From the NCBI RefSeq assembly GCF_014650815.1, contig NZ_BMVR01000011.1, positions 62,001 through 126,000 of the forward strand: DNA of 64,000 nt. Direction: 5' to 3'. Below, piece after piece: positions 34,585 to 41,767 of this stretch. The position numbers were made by a program, and so were the translations under genes. Under the pieces are notes generated by a model. That model was not told the origin of the DNA. It saw nothing but the letters and a program-made list of their open reading frames with translations, and ran no database searches. The DNA comes from Streptomyces flavofungini (GTDB lineage Bacteria > Actinomycetota > Actinomycetes > Streptomycetales > Streptomycetaceae). Position 1 is the stretch's first letter. The number at the start of each line of letters is the position of its first letter.

Positions 34585-34866
34585 CTACTGGACGGCGGGC
34601 ACCGCGTTGGTCACGGGCGCCGCCAGGTCGGTGAGCTGGTGCAGTTGGTGCAGTTGGTTCAGACCGCCGAGCTGGCTGGCGACCGTGGGCACCTCGTGCC
34701 GGCGCTCGGCCGGGATGCCGGAGGTCTGCAGGTCGTCGATCGTGTCCAGGACGGAGATCTTGGACGCGGCCGGCGCGTCGGTGGACGCGTGCGCGGCGGG
34801 CGCGGCCAGCGCCGCGGCACCGGCGGCGAGGGAGACGGCGGCCATGAGTCGGCGTGCTGATGTCAT
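34585..34866 (-). CDS. Small secreted protein, unknown function
   Basis: 93 residues from ATG 34866. A signal peptide (about 1-27, LMAAVSLAAGAAALAAPAAHAS) is followed by a short mature chain with the repeat-like GGLNQLHQLHQLTDL and no cysteine. Convergent with the M23 gene and next to the chaplin at 35 kb. I do not recognise a family. Its position and Leu-rich secreted nature suggest a surface component. Confidence 0.7.
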   Translation of the reverse strand: MTSARRLMAAVSLAAGAAALAAPAAHASTDAPAASKISVLDTIDDLQTSGIPAERRHEVPTVASQLGGLNQLHQLHQLTDLAAPVTNAVPAVQ

Positions 34867-35084
34867 GCCCTCACAAACGCCCGGGGGCGGTGAAGGATAC
34901 GGCTCGCTGACCGCTGTCACTCAGGAAGCGCACCCCGCCCGGGGTGTTTTCCGGAATTTCTCGGCCCCTCGTACGACACGAATACGCAAAGCGTCACCCG
35001 GCGTGACTTCGTGTCAACAACGTGCGTTAGAGGAACTGCGGCCGTCCCTATGCGGCCGTATTTTCCCAGTCAAAGGAGAACGTG

Positions 35085-35351
35085 ATGTCTCGCATCGCGA
35101 AGGCAGCCGCCGTCACGCTCGGCGCGGGTGCCGTCGTACTCAGCGGTGCCGCGCTTGCCTCGGCGGACGCGGGCGCGCAGGGCAAGGCCGTCGGCTCCCC
35201 CGGTGTGCTCTCGGGCAACCTGCTCCAGGTCCCCGTCAACGTTCCGGTGAACGTCTGCGGCAACACCGTCGACGTCGTCGGCCTGCTGAACCCCGCGTTC
35301 GGCAACAAGTGCGCCAACACCGGCGACATGCACGGCGGCTACGGCAAGTGA
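35085..35351 (+). CDS. chpG: Short chaplin (ChpG-like position)
   Basis: 88 residues from ATG 35085, with AAAGGAG upstream. A signal peptide (about 1-28) and one chaplin domain (GSPGVLSGNLLQVPVNVPVNVCGN through NPAFGNKC) with two cysteines. Chaplins self-assemble into amyloid-like fibrils that lower surface tension and coat aerial hyphae. A C-terminal tail GDMHGGYGK extends beyond the usual end. Followed by a strong terminator and the melC genes, an order I recall for chpG in S. coelicolor; the symbol is positional. Confidence 0.9.
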   Translation: MSRIAKAAAVTLGAGAVVLSGAALASADAGAQGKAVGSPGVLSGNLLQVPVNVPVNVCGNTVDVVGLLNPAFGNKCANTGDMHGGYGK

Positions 35352-35357
35352 CGCCGA

Positions 35358-35391
35358 GGCGAGGCCCCCGGCATCGGCCGGGGGCCTCGCC
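35358..35391. terminator. Hairpin after the chaplin gene
   Basis: 15-bp perfect stem (GGCGAGGCCCCCGGC and complement) with loop ATCG. Confidence 0.88.
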
Positions 35392-35461
35392 GTGTGCGGG
35401 GGCCACCCGCGCGGGCCGCGCCGCCCCGTCCTCGCGGAGCTGCTCGGCGTACCGGGCGGCG

Positions 35462-36331
35462 CTACTCGGCGTACCGGTAGATCGTCTTGTGGCTGAGCAT
35501 GTCCTGCGGCGTCGTCCGCCACGGCGGCATCGCCTCGCGGCGCGCGACGATGCGCCGGTACTGCGCGTCGCCGAGGGTGGGCGGCTTCGCCGGGAGGTAC
35601 GGGGCGGAGTCGGGGTGCAGCCGCTGCCACCGGCTCCACAGCAGGTCGACGAAGGCGTGGTTCAGCCAGAAGACCGGGTCGTTGACGGAGCCGCCGCCGA
35701 GCATGTGCCCGCCGACCCAGCGGTGCACCCGGTTGTGGCTGCGCCAGCGCGCGCTGCCGCTCTCCTCCGTCCAGCCCTCCAGTCGGTTGCGGAAGCCCCG
35801 CCGTGACGTGGAGTCCCAGGGCTCGACGTCGTACACCGTCTCCGCCATCGCCCACGTCACGTCCCGGTGGGTCGGCAGCTCCAGCGGGTCGGAGCGGCGC
35901 CCGAGGTCGCGGGTGAGGAAGTCCCCGTCGGTGACGGCCTCCTTGACGACCCAGCCGTTGCGGCGGGCGAAAGGACCGGTCATGACCCGCCGGTCGCTGC
36001 GCCGCCCGTTGCCGCCCATCAGGTCCTCGCTCCACAGGGACGCGGCCGGGCTGCGGTCCTTCGTCCAGTCCCAGTACGGCACCGTGACGCCGTCGTCCAT
36101 GCGGCGCAGGGCCCGCTCGAAGTCGAGCAGGAAGCGGCGGTGCCAGGGCAGGAAGGTGGGCGTCATATGGGCGACGCGCAGCCGGTCGTCGCCGTCGGAG
36201 ACGTAGAAGTCGATGTGCGTGCGGACGAACTCGTCGTACTCGCCGCGCCGTTTGAGGCGTAACACGGCGTCGACGAACCGGCGTCGCTCGGCCCGGCTGA
36301 GGGTGTTCTGGTTCCTGCGCGTATAGACCAT
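35462..36331 (-). CDS. melC2: Tyrosinase MelC2
   Basis: 289 residues from ATG 36331. Type 3 copper enzyme oxidising monophenols and o-diphenols to quinones for melanin. CuA ligands are seen in RTHIDFY, AHMTPTFLPWHRRFLLDFE; CuB ligands in HNRVHRWVGGHM and DPVFWLNHAFVD. It has no signal peptide because it is exported by the Tat route with MelC1. It lies downstream of melC1 on the same strand with a 44-bp gap. It is somewhat longer than typical Streptomyces MelC2. Confidence 0.95.
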   Translation of the reverse strand: MVYTRRNQNTLSRAERRRFVDAVLRLKRRGEYDEFVRTHIDFYVSDGDDRLRVAHMTPTFLPWHRRFLLDFERALRRMDDGVTVPYWDWTKDRSPAASLWSEDLMGGNGRRSDRRVMTGPFARRNGWVVKEAVTDGDFLTRDLGRRSDPLELPTHRDVTWAMAETVYDVEPWDSTSRRGFRNRLEGWTEESGSARWRSHNRVHRWVGGHMLGGGSVNDPVFWLNHAFVDLLWSRWQRLHPDSAPYLPAKPPTLGDAQYRRIVARREAMPPWRTTPQDMLSHKTIYRYAE

Positions 36332-36375
36332 GGCAGTCGGTGTCCGTCCGTTCTCCGTTCCGGTGTGGGCGGGGC

Positions 36376-36768
36376 TCAGTGGAGTCGGCCGCTCAGGGTC
36401 TGGTGCGCGCCGAGTTCGTCGACGGCGCCGCGGGCGGCCGCCAGCGGGGTCGCGTACGACTGGTAGTGGTCCAACATGCTCAGATAGCTGCCGTCGGCGC
36501 GCCGCATCAGGCCGAGCGGCTTCCCGTCGACGGTGACCCGCCAGCCGCCGGGACCGTGCACGGCCGCACCGGTCGCGGGCTCGCCCTGGATGCGCCGCCC
36601 GCGGTACGTCTCGTCGAAGCCGGGCTCGCCCGGCGGCCCCGGCAGCCCTTCCTCCGCGCGCGGTTCGCGCAGCCCCCGGAAGGCGCCGACGGCACCCAGG
36701 GCGGCCGCGGCCGCGACGGCGATCAGATGACGGCGCGTCAACCGGTGGACTCTGATTGCGGGCGACAC
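36376..36768 (-). CDS. melC1: Tyrosinase cofactor/chaperone MelC1
   Basis: 130 residues from the GTG at 36768, preceded by GGGAGGAG. A twin-arginine signal (LTRRHLIAVAAAAALGAV) and the conserved FDETYRGRRIQG and DGSYLSMLDHYQSYATPLAAARGAVDEL motifs identify the copper-transfer and export partner of MelC2. It is the first gene of the melC operon. Confidence 0.95.
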   Translation of the reverse strand: MSPAIRVHRLTRRHLIAVAAAAALGAVGAFRGLREPRAEEGLPGPPGEPGFDETYRGRRIQGEPATGAAVHGPGGWRVTVDGKPLGLMRRADGSYLSMLDHYQSYATPLAAARGAVDELGAHQTLSGRLH

Positions 36769-36813
36769 CGCGATGTTCTCCTCCCGAGCGAGGACGGTTA
36801 CGACGAGGCGCGA

Positions 36814-37476
36814 TCAGCTCATCCAGAAATCCCACCAACGCGTGAGGATCAACATGCCGATGACACCCGAATGCAGCACCGGGAATACCCAGGTGAACTC
36901 ATTCATGAACGTACGCAGCCACGTGGGTGCGGGCAGAAATCCCTGGCGGACATTGTGCGAAGTCACGTACCAGAACATGAGAAGGGTGGCCGCCCACGCC
37001 AGACAGCACCACAGGCACAGCGCGTGGATGCGGTACAGCGACTGGAATTGCAACCAGGTGCAGAACACGACGCCGAAGACCGTGCCCGCGTTGAGCGTCA
37101 GCCAGTACCAGCGGGGAAAACGCGCCCCGGCCAGCAGGCCCACGCCGGCACAGAGGACGACGCCGTACGCGGCGAGGCCGAGCATCGGGTTGGGGAACCC
37201 GAACACCGCGGCCTGCTCGCTCTTCATGATGCTGCCGCAGGACACCACCGGGTTCATGCTGCAGCCCGGGACGTAGTCCGGGTCCGCGAGCAGCTTGAAC
37301 TTGTCGAGGGTGATGACCCAGGAGGCGAGCAGCCCCGCCGCCGCCGTGAGGACGAGGAGCAGGGCGAGACCGCGCCCGCCCCCGGCCGCCCGGGAGTCGT
37401 CCGGCCGGGGAACGGCGGCGGGCCGGGCGGCGGAGGCCTGCACCGGGACCCGGCCCGTCGTGGCGGCGGCGCGCAT
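36814..37476 (-). CDS. Vitamin K epoxide reductase (VKOR) family protein
   Basis: 220 residues from ATG 37476 (TGATG overlap with the DUF5949 gene). Four or five membrane helices. The VKOR cysteines are present: the loop pair in GCSMNPVVSCGSIM and the active CXXC in LCLWCC. VKOR re-oxidises a DsbA-like thiol oxidase using quinone, driving disulfide formation outside the membrane. No DsbA partner is adjacent. Disulfide-containing chaplins and rodlins, and copper tyrosinase, are encoded around it. Confidence 0.9.
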   Translation of the reverse strand: MRAAATTGRVPVQASAARPAAVPRPDDSRAAGGGRGLALLLVLTAAAGLLASWVITLDKFKLLADPDYVPGCSMNPVVSCGSIMKSEQAAVFGFPNPMLGLAAYGVVLCAGVGLLAGARFPRWYWLTLNAGTVFGVVFCTWLQFQSLYRIHALCLWCCLAWAATLLMFWYVTSHNVRQGFLPAPTWLRTFMNEFTWVFPVLHSGVIGMLILTRWWDFWMS

Positions 37477-37979
37477 CAGCCGCGCAGCCTGCGCACGGGC
37501 AGCAGGCAGTGGGCCGCGTTCAGCATGGTGTCCTCGGACCCGGCGAAGTCGCGCAGCGCCTCCTCGGAGACGGGGCTGCCGGGCTTGCCCTCGGGCCAGG
37601 CCACGGTGGTGATCATGAAGTAGGCGTGGCCGCGCTGCTCGACGGCGGCGAGCCACTCGGGCGGGACGACGCACTGCGCCTTGACGTGGGGCATGTTCAC
37701 GACGGCCTGCTCGGCCTCGACGAGGAGGCTGACCGGCAGCGACGGGGTGCGGGCACCGTCGAGTACGGGGCCGCCGAGCGGCAGGTTCTCGTTGCGCAGG
37801 AGAGTGCGCATGGCCTCGGCGGTGGCTTCGGGGCCGCCTTCGGCATCGCCCAGGGAGTAGGCCAGGAGAAAGGCCATGTCCCGCTCGTCCTCCGGGTGTT
37901 CGCCGCTCCAGGCGAGGACGGCGAGGGTGCCGAGATCGGTCACGCGGAAGGTGCGCTGTTCGTTGGAGGTTGAGGTCAT
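37476..37979 (-). CDS. DUF5949 family protein
   Basis: 167 residues from ATG 37979. A small cytoplasmic alpha/beta protein with LGTLAVLAWSGEHPEDERDMAFLLAYSLGD and YFMITTVAWPEGKPGSPVS; no signal or membrane segment. Known to me only as a Streptomyces-restricted family. Translationally coupled to the VKOR gene downstream. Confidence 0.78.
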   Translation of the reverse strand: MTSTSNEQRTFRVTDLGTLAVLAWSGEHPEDERDMAFLLAYSLGDAEGGPEATAEAMRTLLRNENLPLGGPVLDGARTPSLPVSLLVEAEQAVVNMPHVKAQCVVPPEWLAAVEQRGHAYFMITTVAWPEGKPGSPVSEEALRDFAGSEDTMLNAAHCLLPVRRLRG

Positions 37980-38118
37980 GGGGTGCACGCTATAGACGCG
38001 TGGAGGGCACCCGAATCCCTTTGTCACCTGGTTGGCGCAGCGCACCAGCGGCATCACACGATGGGGGCAGCGGGCCCCGCTGATTGACACGGGCCAGTCC
38101 ACGGATGCCGAGGAGTGG

Positions 38119-38192
38119 GTGCCGGAGATGCCGAAGTCCCGGCCCGGGAGATGCCGTAGAGCCGGTCCCGGAGATGCCGAAGGGCCGGTCCC
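38119..38192. repeat. Intergenic tandem repeat of about 28 bp
   Basis: Three imperfect copies of a GGAGATGCCGAAG-CCGGTCCC unit in the non-coding region downstream of the ChpE-like gene; the last copy merges with the terminator stem. Confidence 0.75.
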
Positions 38193-38216
38193 GGCGGTGT
38201 GTCGCCGGACCGGCCC
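38182..38216. terminator. Hairpin after the ChpE-like gene
   Basis: GGGCCGGTCCCGGCG pairs with CGCCGGACCGGCCC (one bulge) around a GTGTGT loop, 38 bp past the minus-strand chaplin stop. Confidence 0.75.
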
Positions 38217-38253
38217 CATCGCCTCCGGGTGCGGAGGCGTCCCCGAGGGGCGT

Positions 38254-38502
38254 TCAGTCGTTGGTGCCCGAGTTGCCGAAGGCCGGGTTGAGGGCGCCGA
38301 CCAGGTTGGCGGTGTTGCCGACCACGTTGACCGGGACGCTGACCGGGACCTGGCCGAGGTTGCCGGAGGCGACACCCGGGGAGCCGACCGCCGCGCCCTC
38401 GGCGCTGGCGCCGTCGCCGCTGGCGAAGGCGCTGCCGGACGCGGCGCCCGCGGCGAGGCCGGCGGCGGCGATGACGAGGGCGGCCTTCTTGACATTCTTC
38501 AT
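38254..38502 (-). CDS. chpE: Short chaplin lacking cysteine (ChpE-like)
   Basis: 82 residues from ATG 38502, with AAGGAAAGG upstream. Signal peptide (about 1-26) and one chaplin domain, AVGSPGVASGNLGQVPVSVPVNVVGN through NPAFGNSG. The two cysteines of other short chaplins are replaced (Val and Ser/Gly), as in ChpE of S. coelicolor. It therefore cannot form the internal disulfide. ChpE-type chaplins are important for assembly in that species. Confidence 0.88.
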   Translation of the reverse strand: MKNVKKAALVIAAAGLAAGAASGSAFASGDGASAEGAAVGSPGVASGNLGQVPVSVPVNVVGNTANLVGALNPAFGNSGTND

Positions 38503-38607
38503 GATCAAAACCTTTCCTTGGGTTTACTGAAGCCTATGGACATGAATGCGGAAAGCTCCGCAATAACACGCCCACGCGTCCCCGCCCCTCATTCCCCCGT
38601 TACTTGA

Positions 38608-38886
38608 TTACTTGGGGAGCGGAAGTCCACCGAGCATCTTCGTCGGACCGCCACCCGAGTTCAGGCCCTCTGCGGCGTCCTTCACGGTGTTGACGACGGA
38701 GTCCTTGTTCTCGGTGTCCAGCATGTTCGTGCTGACCGGCTTGGTGTCCAGCATCGACTGACCGAGAACGGTCTCCAGGCCGCCGTTCAGGCTGGTGGGC
38801 GTCAGGTCGCTGGCGAATGCGGGTGCGGCGGCACCGGCAATGGCCATCGACCCGGCCAGGACAGCGGCAGCCTTGAGGGACTTCAT
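38608..38886 (-). CDS. Small secreted protein ending LPLPK
   Basis: 92 residues from ATG 38886, with AAAGGAA upstream. Signal peptide (about 1-26, ending AFAS) and a mature chain with repeated MLDT elements (SMLDTKPVSTNMLDTENKD) and the C-terminus KMLGGLPLPK. No cysteine. It lies between a ChpE-like chaplin and another unknown secreted protein that also carries LPLPK near its end. Function unknown; probably a coat or wall-associated protein. Confidence 0.75.
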   Translation of the reverse strand: MKSLKAAAVLAGSMAIAGAAAPAFASDLTPTSLNGGLETVLGQSMLDTKPVSTNMLDTENKDSVVNTVKDAAEGLNSGGGPTKMLGGLPLPK

Positions 38887-39086
38887 CGTGTTCCTTTCTT
38901 CGGCGACTTCGGTCGCCTTTGGAGGCACCGTGCAGGCATCGATTGCCTGTCTCTCGAGTTCACTACGCCTAACGAGCGCAGGACAGTACGGAAACCCCTG
39001 AGAGGAAACTTCCCCCGGCCCGCACGGATGAATATGGGCCACCATTTCTCATATCAACGGGCGCATTTTCGGGCGGGGTTGACGAC

Positions 39087-39123
39087 GCCACCCGCCGTCC
39101 CGGGTACGGGAGCGGCGGGTGGC
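39087..39123. terminator. Hairpin after the 39 kb secreted-protein gene
   Basis: 11-bp perfect stem GCCACCCGCCG / CGGCGGGTGGC, 20 bp beyond the minus-strand stop at 39143. Confidence 0.75.
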
Positions 39124-39142
39124 GAAGGTGCGGGGACCGGCC

Positions 39143-39796
39143 TCAGACCGGCAGCTTGGGCAGCGGCAGCCCGTCGACCGGCAGCTTCGGCAGGGCGGGC
39201 AGGCCCGGCAGGTTCGGCACCGGCAGGCCGCCGCCGAGGAGCGTGGCGACGGCGAAGTTGACCAGGCCGGTGAGGACGGCCGGCACCTCCTTGGCGATGG
39301 CCGCGACGTCGGCCGAGGTGACCGCCTTGACGAGGGCCTCGACCGACTTCTGCAGCGCGGCCAGGGCGTCGCCCTTGAGGTCCATCGGCGCCTGCGCGGC
39401 CGGGGCGCCGCCGAGCGGGAGCTGCGGCGCGGCGGGGAGCTGCGGGGTCTCGGGCAGCGCGGCGCCCTTGGGGGCCGCCGCCTTGGCCGCGTCGAGCGCG
39501 GTGGTGACGGCGCTGGTGAGCGTGGCCAGGTCCGCGGCGGGCACCGCGCCGTTGTCCGCCTTGAGGACGGCTTGGAGGAGGTCGGTGACCGGCTTGATGA
39601 CACCGCCGATGTCGCCGAGCGACTTCACCTGCCCCAGCAGGGCGTCGGCTCCCGGGACGGGCACCTGCGGCGCGGTCCGTGCCGCCTCGCGCGCCGTGTC
39701 GTCGTGGGTCGCGGCGTAGACGGGCCCCGCGGTGCCGAGCAGGAGGGCGGTGCACAGGAAGGAGGTCGCGATGCGCCGTACAGGCAGAGCTCGCAT
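39143..39796 (-). CDS. Secreted protein with C-terminal Leu-Pro repeats
   Basis: 217 residues from ATG 39796. Signal peptide (about 1-29, ending VYAA), an Ala/Leu-rich helical body (about 45-165), a central APQLPLGG-type Pro segment and a C-terminus of LP repeats (LPGLPALPKLP, GLPLPKLPV). No cysteine and no LPXTG-type anchor. It shares the LPLPK motif with the 38.6-kb protein. Unrecognised family. Confidence 0.75.
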   Translation of the reverse strand: MRALPVRRIATSFLCTALLLGTAGPVYAATHDDTAREAARTAPQVPVPGADALLGQVKSLGDIGGVIKPVTDLLQAVLKADNGAVPAADLATLTSAVTTALDAAKAAAPKGAALPETPQLPAAPQLPLGGAPAAQAPMDLKGDALAALQKSVEALVKAVTSADVAAIAKEVPAVLTGLVNFAVATLLGGGLPVPNLPGLPALPKLPVDGLPLPKLPV

Positions 39797-40010
39797 AGGT
39801 CATTTCCCTTTCGGAGATGCGTCGGATCCTGTGATCACCGTCTAAACGGCATCCACGGTCCGCAACCGAGCGGCCACGCACTGCGGCGGCCCGTTTCCGA
39901 TGGAAACGGCATCAGCGCAGGTGAGAAGGAAGGGCGGCGGGTGCCCGATGGCCCGGCGGGCGACGTCCATCCGGGGTACCGGAGTACTCCACCCGGAAGC
40001 GCGCACGACG

Positions 40011-40048
40011 AGCGGCGGCCGCCCCCGGGACCGGGGACGACCGCCGCT
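40011..40048. terminator. Hairpin after the 40 kb chaplin
   Basis: 18-bp stem starting AGCGGCGG with two G-U pairs and a GA loop, 44 bp past the minus-strand chaplin stop. Confidence 0.75.
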
Positions 40049-40091
40049 GTGCCGACTCTGCGTCAGGCGCTGTACGCCGAACGGCTGTACG

Positions 40092-40331
40092 TCAGTCGTT
40101 GACGCAGGTGTTGCCGAAGGCCGGGTTCAGCAGGCCGATGACGTTGATGCTGTTGCCGCACACGTTGACGGGAACGTGCACCGGCACCTGGACGGCGTTG
40201 CCCGAGATGACGCCGGGGGAGTTGGTGGCGGCACCGTGCGCGCCGCTGTCGGCGGCGGCGACACCGGCGCCACCGGCCACGGCGGCGGCGGCAACGGCGG
40301 ACAGGGCAAGGGCCTTGGTGGTACGCGACAT
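40092..40331 (-). CDS. chpF: Short chaplin (ChpF/ChpH-like)
   Basis: 79 residues from ATG 40331, with AAGGAG upstream. Signal peptide (about 1-27) plus one chaplin domain with two cysteines, NSPGVISGNAVQVPVHVPVNVCGN through NPAFGNTCVND. The end VND is typical of secreted short chaplins. It is the last chaplin before the EPS cluster and is divergent from it, which matches the place of chpF in S. coelicolor as I recall it; the symbol is positional. Confidence 0.9.
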   Translation of the reverse strand: MSRTTKALALSAVAAAAVAGGAGVAAADSGAHGAATNSPGVISGNAVQVPVHVPVNVCGNSINVIGLLNPAFGNTCVND

Positions 40332-40616
40332 GGAGTACTGCTCCTTGTTCTGAATGTGCTGAGGTGCTGAAGCCGTGCGTGATGCCCGGTGTGGGGATCA
40401 ACTGAGTTCCCCATCAGTCGGTTGTGCGCCCAGATGAGTGATGTCTTCCTCGCGGTTCGGCCACACGCTTCACCAATCCGACACACGCCACCAAGTCATC
40501 AGAAACTCCCGGAATAAACGCTACTGTTGCGCTTCCTTCTGAGTCTATTTCCGTCATACGCGCTCAGATCCACACATTTAATGCGACTAACCGCACCGTG
40601 GAAGGCCAGTGCCGTC

Positions 40617-41723
40617 ATGCGTCATCTTCTGGGCCCGCGTCGTGTGCTCGTCGTCCTGCTCGCCCTGACCGGGTGCCTCGCGCTGCCCGGCACCGGCGCC
40701 GCCGCCCCGGGCACGGGCGCCGCGGCCCCCGGCGGGGAGAAGCCGCGCATCGCCTTCGCCCAGCGCTACCACGCGGTCCAGCACGGCGGGATCGTCCGGG
40801 CCGCCAACTCGTCGATCACCTGCCGCCGTCCGGTGTCCCGCGCGGTCGCCCCGTGCGCGGACGTGCGCCGCGGCGGGCCCGGCGCGAACCACGACTTCGA
40901 GATGTTCTACACGGACATCGACCGCGACCCGAACACGTACAACTCCAGCGCGGGCGAGGTCCGGCTGCCCGCCGGGTCCCGGGTCTCCTACGCCCGGCTC
41001 TACTGGGGCGGCAACCTCCGCGTCGGGGAGCAGAAGCCGCCCAAGGACAACGGCCGGGTGCTGATCGCCGAGCCCGGCGGCAGCTACCGGGCCGTCCTCG
41101 CCGACACCCTGACGGGCCACCGGGTCGCGGGCGGCGCGGACGCGTTCCAGGCGTCCGCCGACGTCACCTCGCTGGTCCGCGGCTCCGGCGCCGGGCTCTA
41201 CACCGTCGCGCAGGTCAACGTGGCGATGGGGCACTCCAAGGCCGGGGCGTGGGGCGGCTGGACGCTGGTCGTGGCGTACGAGAACGCGGCGCTGCCGAAG
41301 CGGTCGCTCGCCCTGTGGGACGGGTTCGACTCGTTCGGCGTACCGGGGCGGCGGCACACCGTGCGCATGCGGGGCGTGCCCGTGGCGCCCGGCGCGCGGG
41401 GCACGGTCGGGGTCGTCGCGTACGACGGCGACCGGGGCGTGCGCGGGGACGCGGTGCACGTGTCCGCCGGGCGCGGTCGGCCCGTGCCGCTCTCGGACCA
41501 CGCCAACCCCGCCGCCGACGTACTGAACTCCACCGTCAGCGAGCCGGGCCGACCGGCCCGCAGGAGCCCCGCGTACGCCAACACCCTCGGCTACGACTCC
41601 GACGTGCTGCGCCTGCCGGAGCGGCCGCGGGGGCAGCGCGGCGACTTGACGGTGCGGGTGTCCGCGCGGCGGGACGCGGCCTGGACGGGTGTGCTGTTCG
41701 CCGCCGTCGACGTGCAGCGGTAG
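40617..41723 (+). CDS. Secreted DUF3344-like protein
   Basis: 368 residues from ATG 40617, with GGAAGG upstream. Signal peptide (about 1-30) with a small APGTGAAAPG duplication, then a beta-rich secreted domain with ANHDFEMFYTDIDRDPNTYNSSAGEVRLPAGS and LYWGG, GAWGGWTLVVAYENA, LALWDGFDSF. This pattern is that of DUF3344-type extracellular proteins. It precedes the glycosyltransferase operon by 44 bp and may be its first gene. A role in binding or shaping the surface polymer is inferred only from place. Confidence 0.75.
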   Translation: MRHLLGPRRVLVVLLALTGCLALPGTGAAAPGTGAAAPGGEKPRIAFAQRYHAVQHGGIVRAANSSITCRRPVSRAVAPCADVRRGGPGANHDFEMFYTDIDRDPNTYNSSAGEVRLPAGSRVSYARLYWGGNLRVGEQKPPKDNGRVLIAEPGGSYRAVLADTLTGHRVAGGADAFQASADVTSLVRGSGAGLYTVAQVNVAMGHSKAGAWGGWTLVVAYENAALPKRSLALWDGFDSFGVPGRRHTVRMRGVPVAPGARGTVGVVAYDGDRGVRGDAVHVSAGRGRPVPLSDHANPAADVLNSTVSEPGRPARRSPAYANTLGYDSDVLRLPERPRGQRGDLTVRVSARRDAAWTGVLFAAVDVQR

Positions 41724-41767
41724 CGCGTATTCCGTCGTCCTGACCCAAGGAACTCAAGGAGTCGTGC

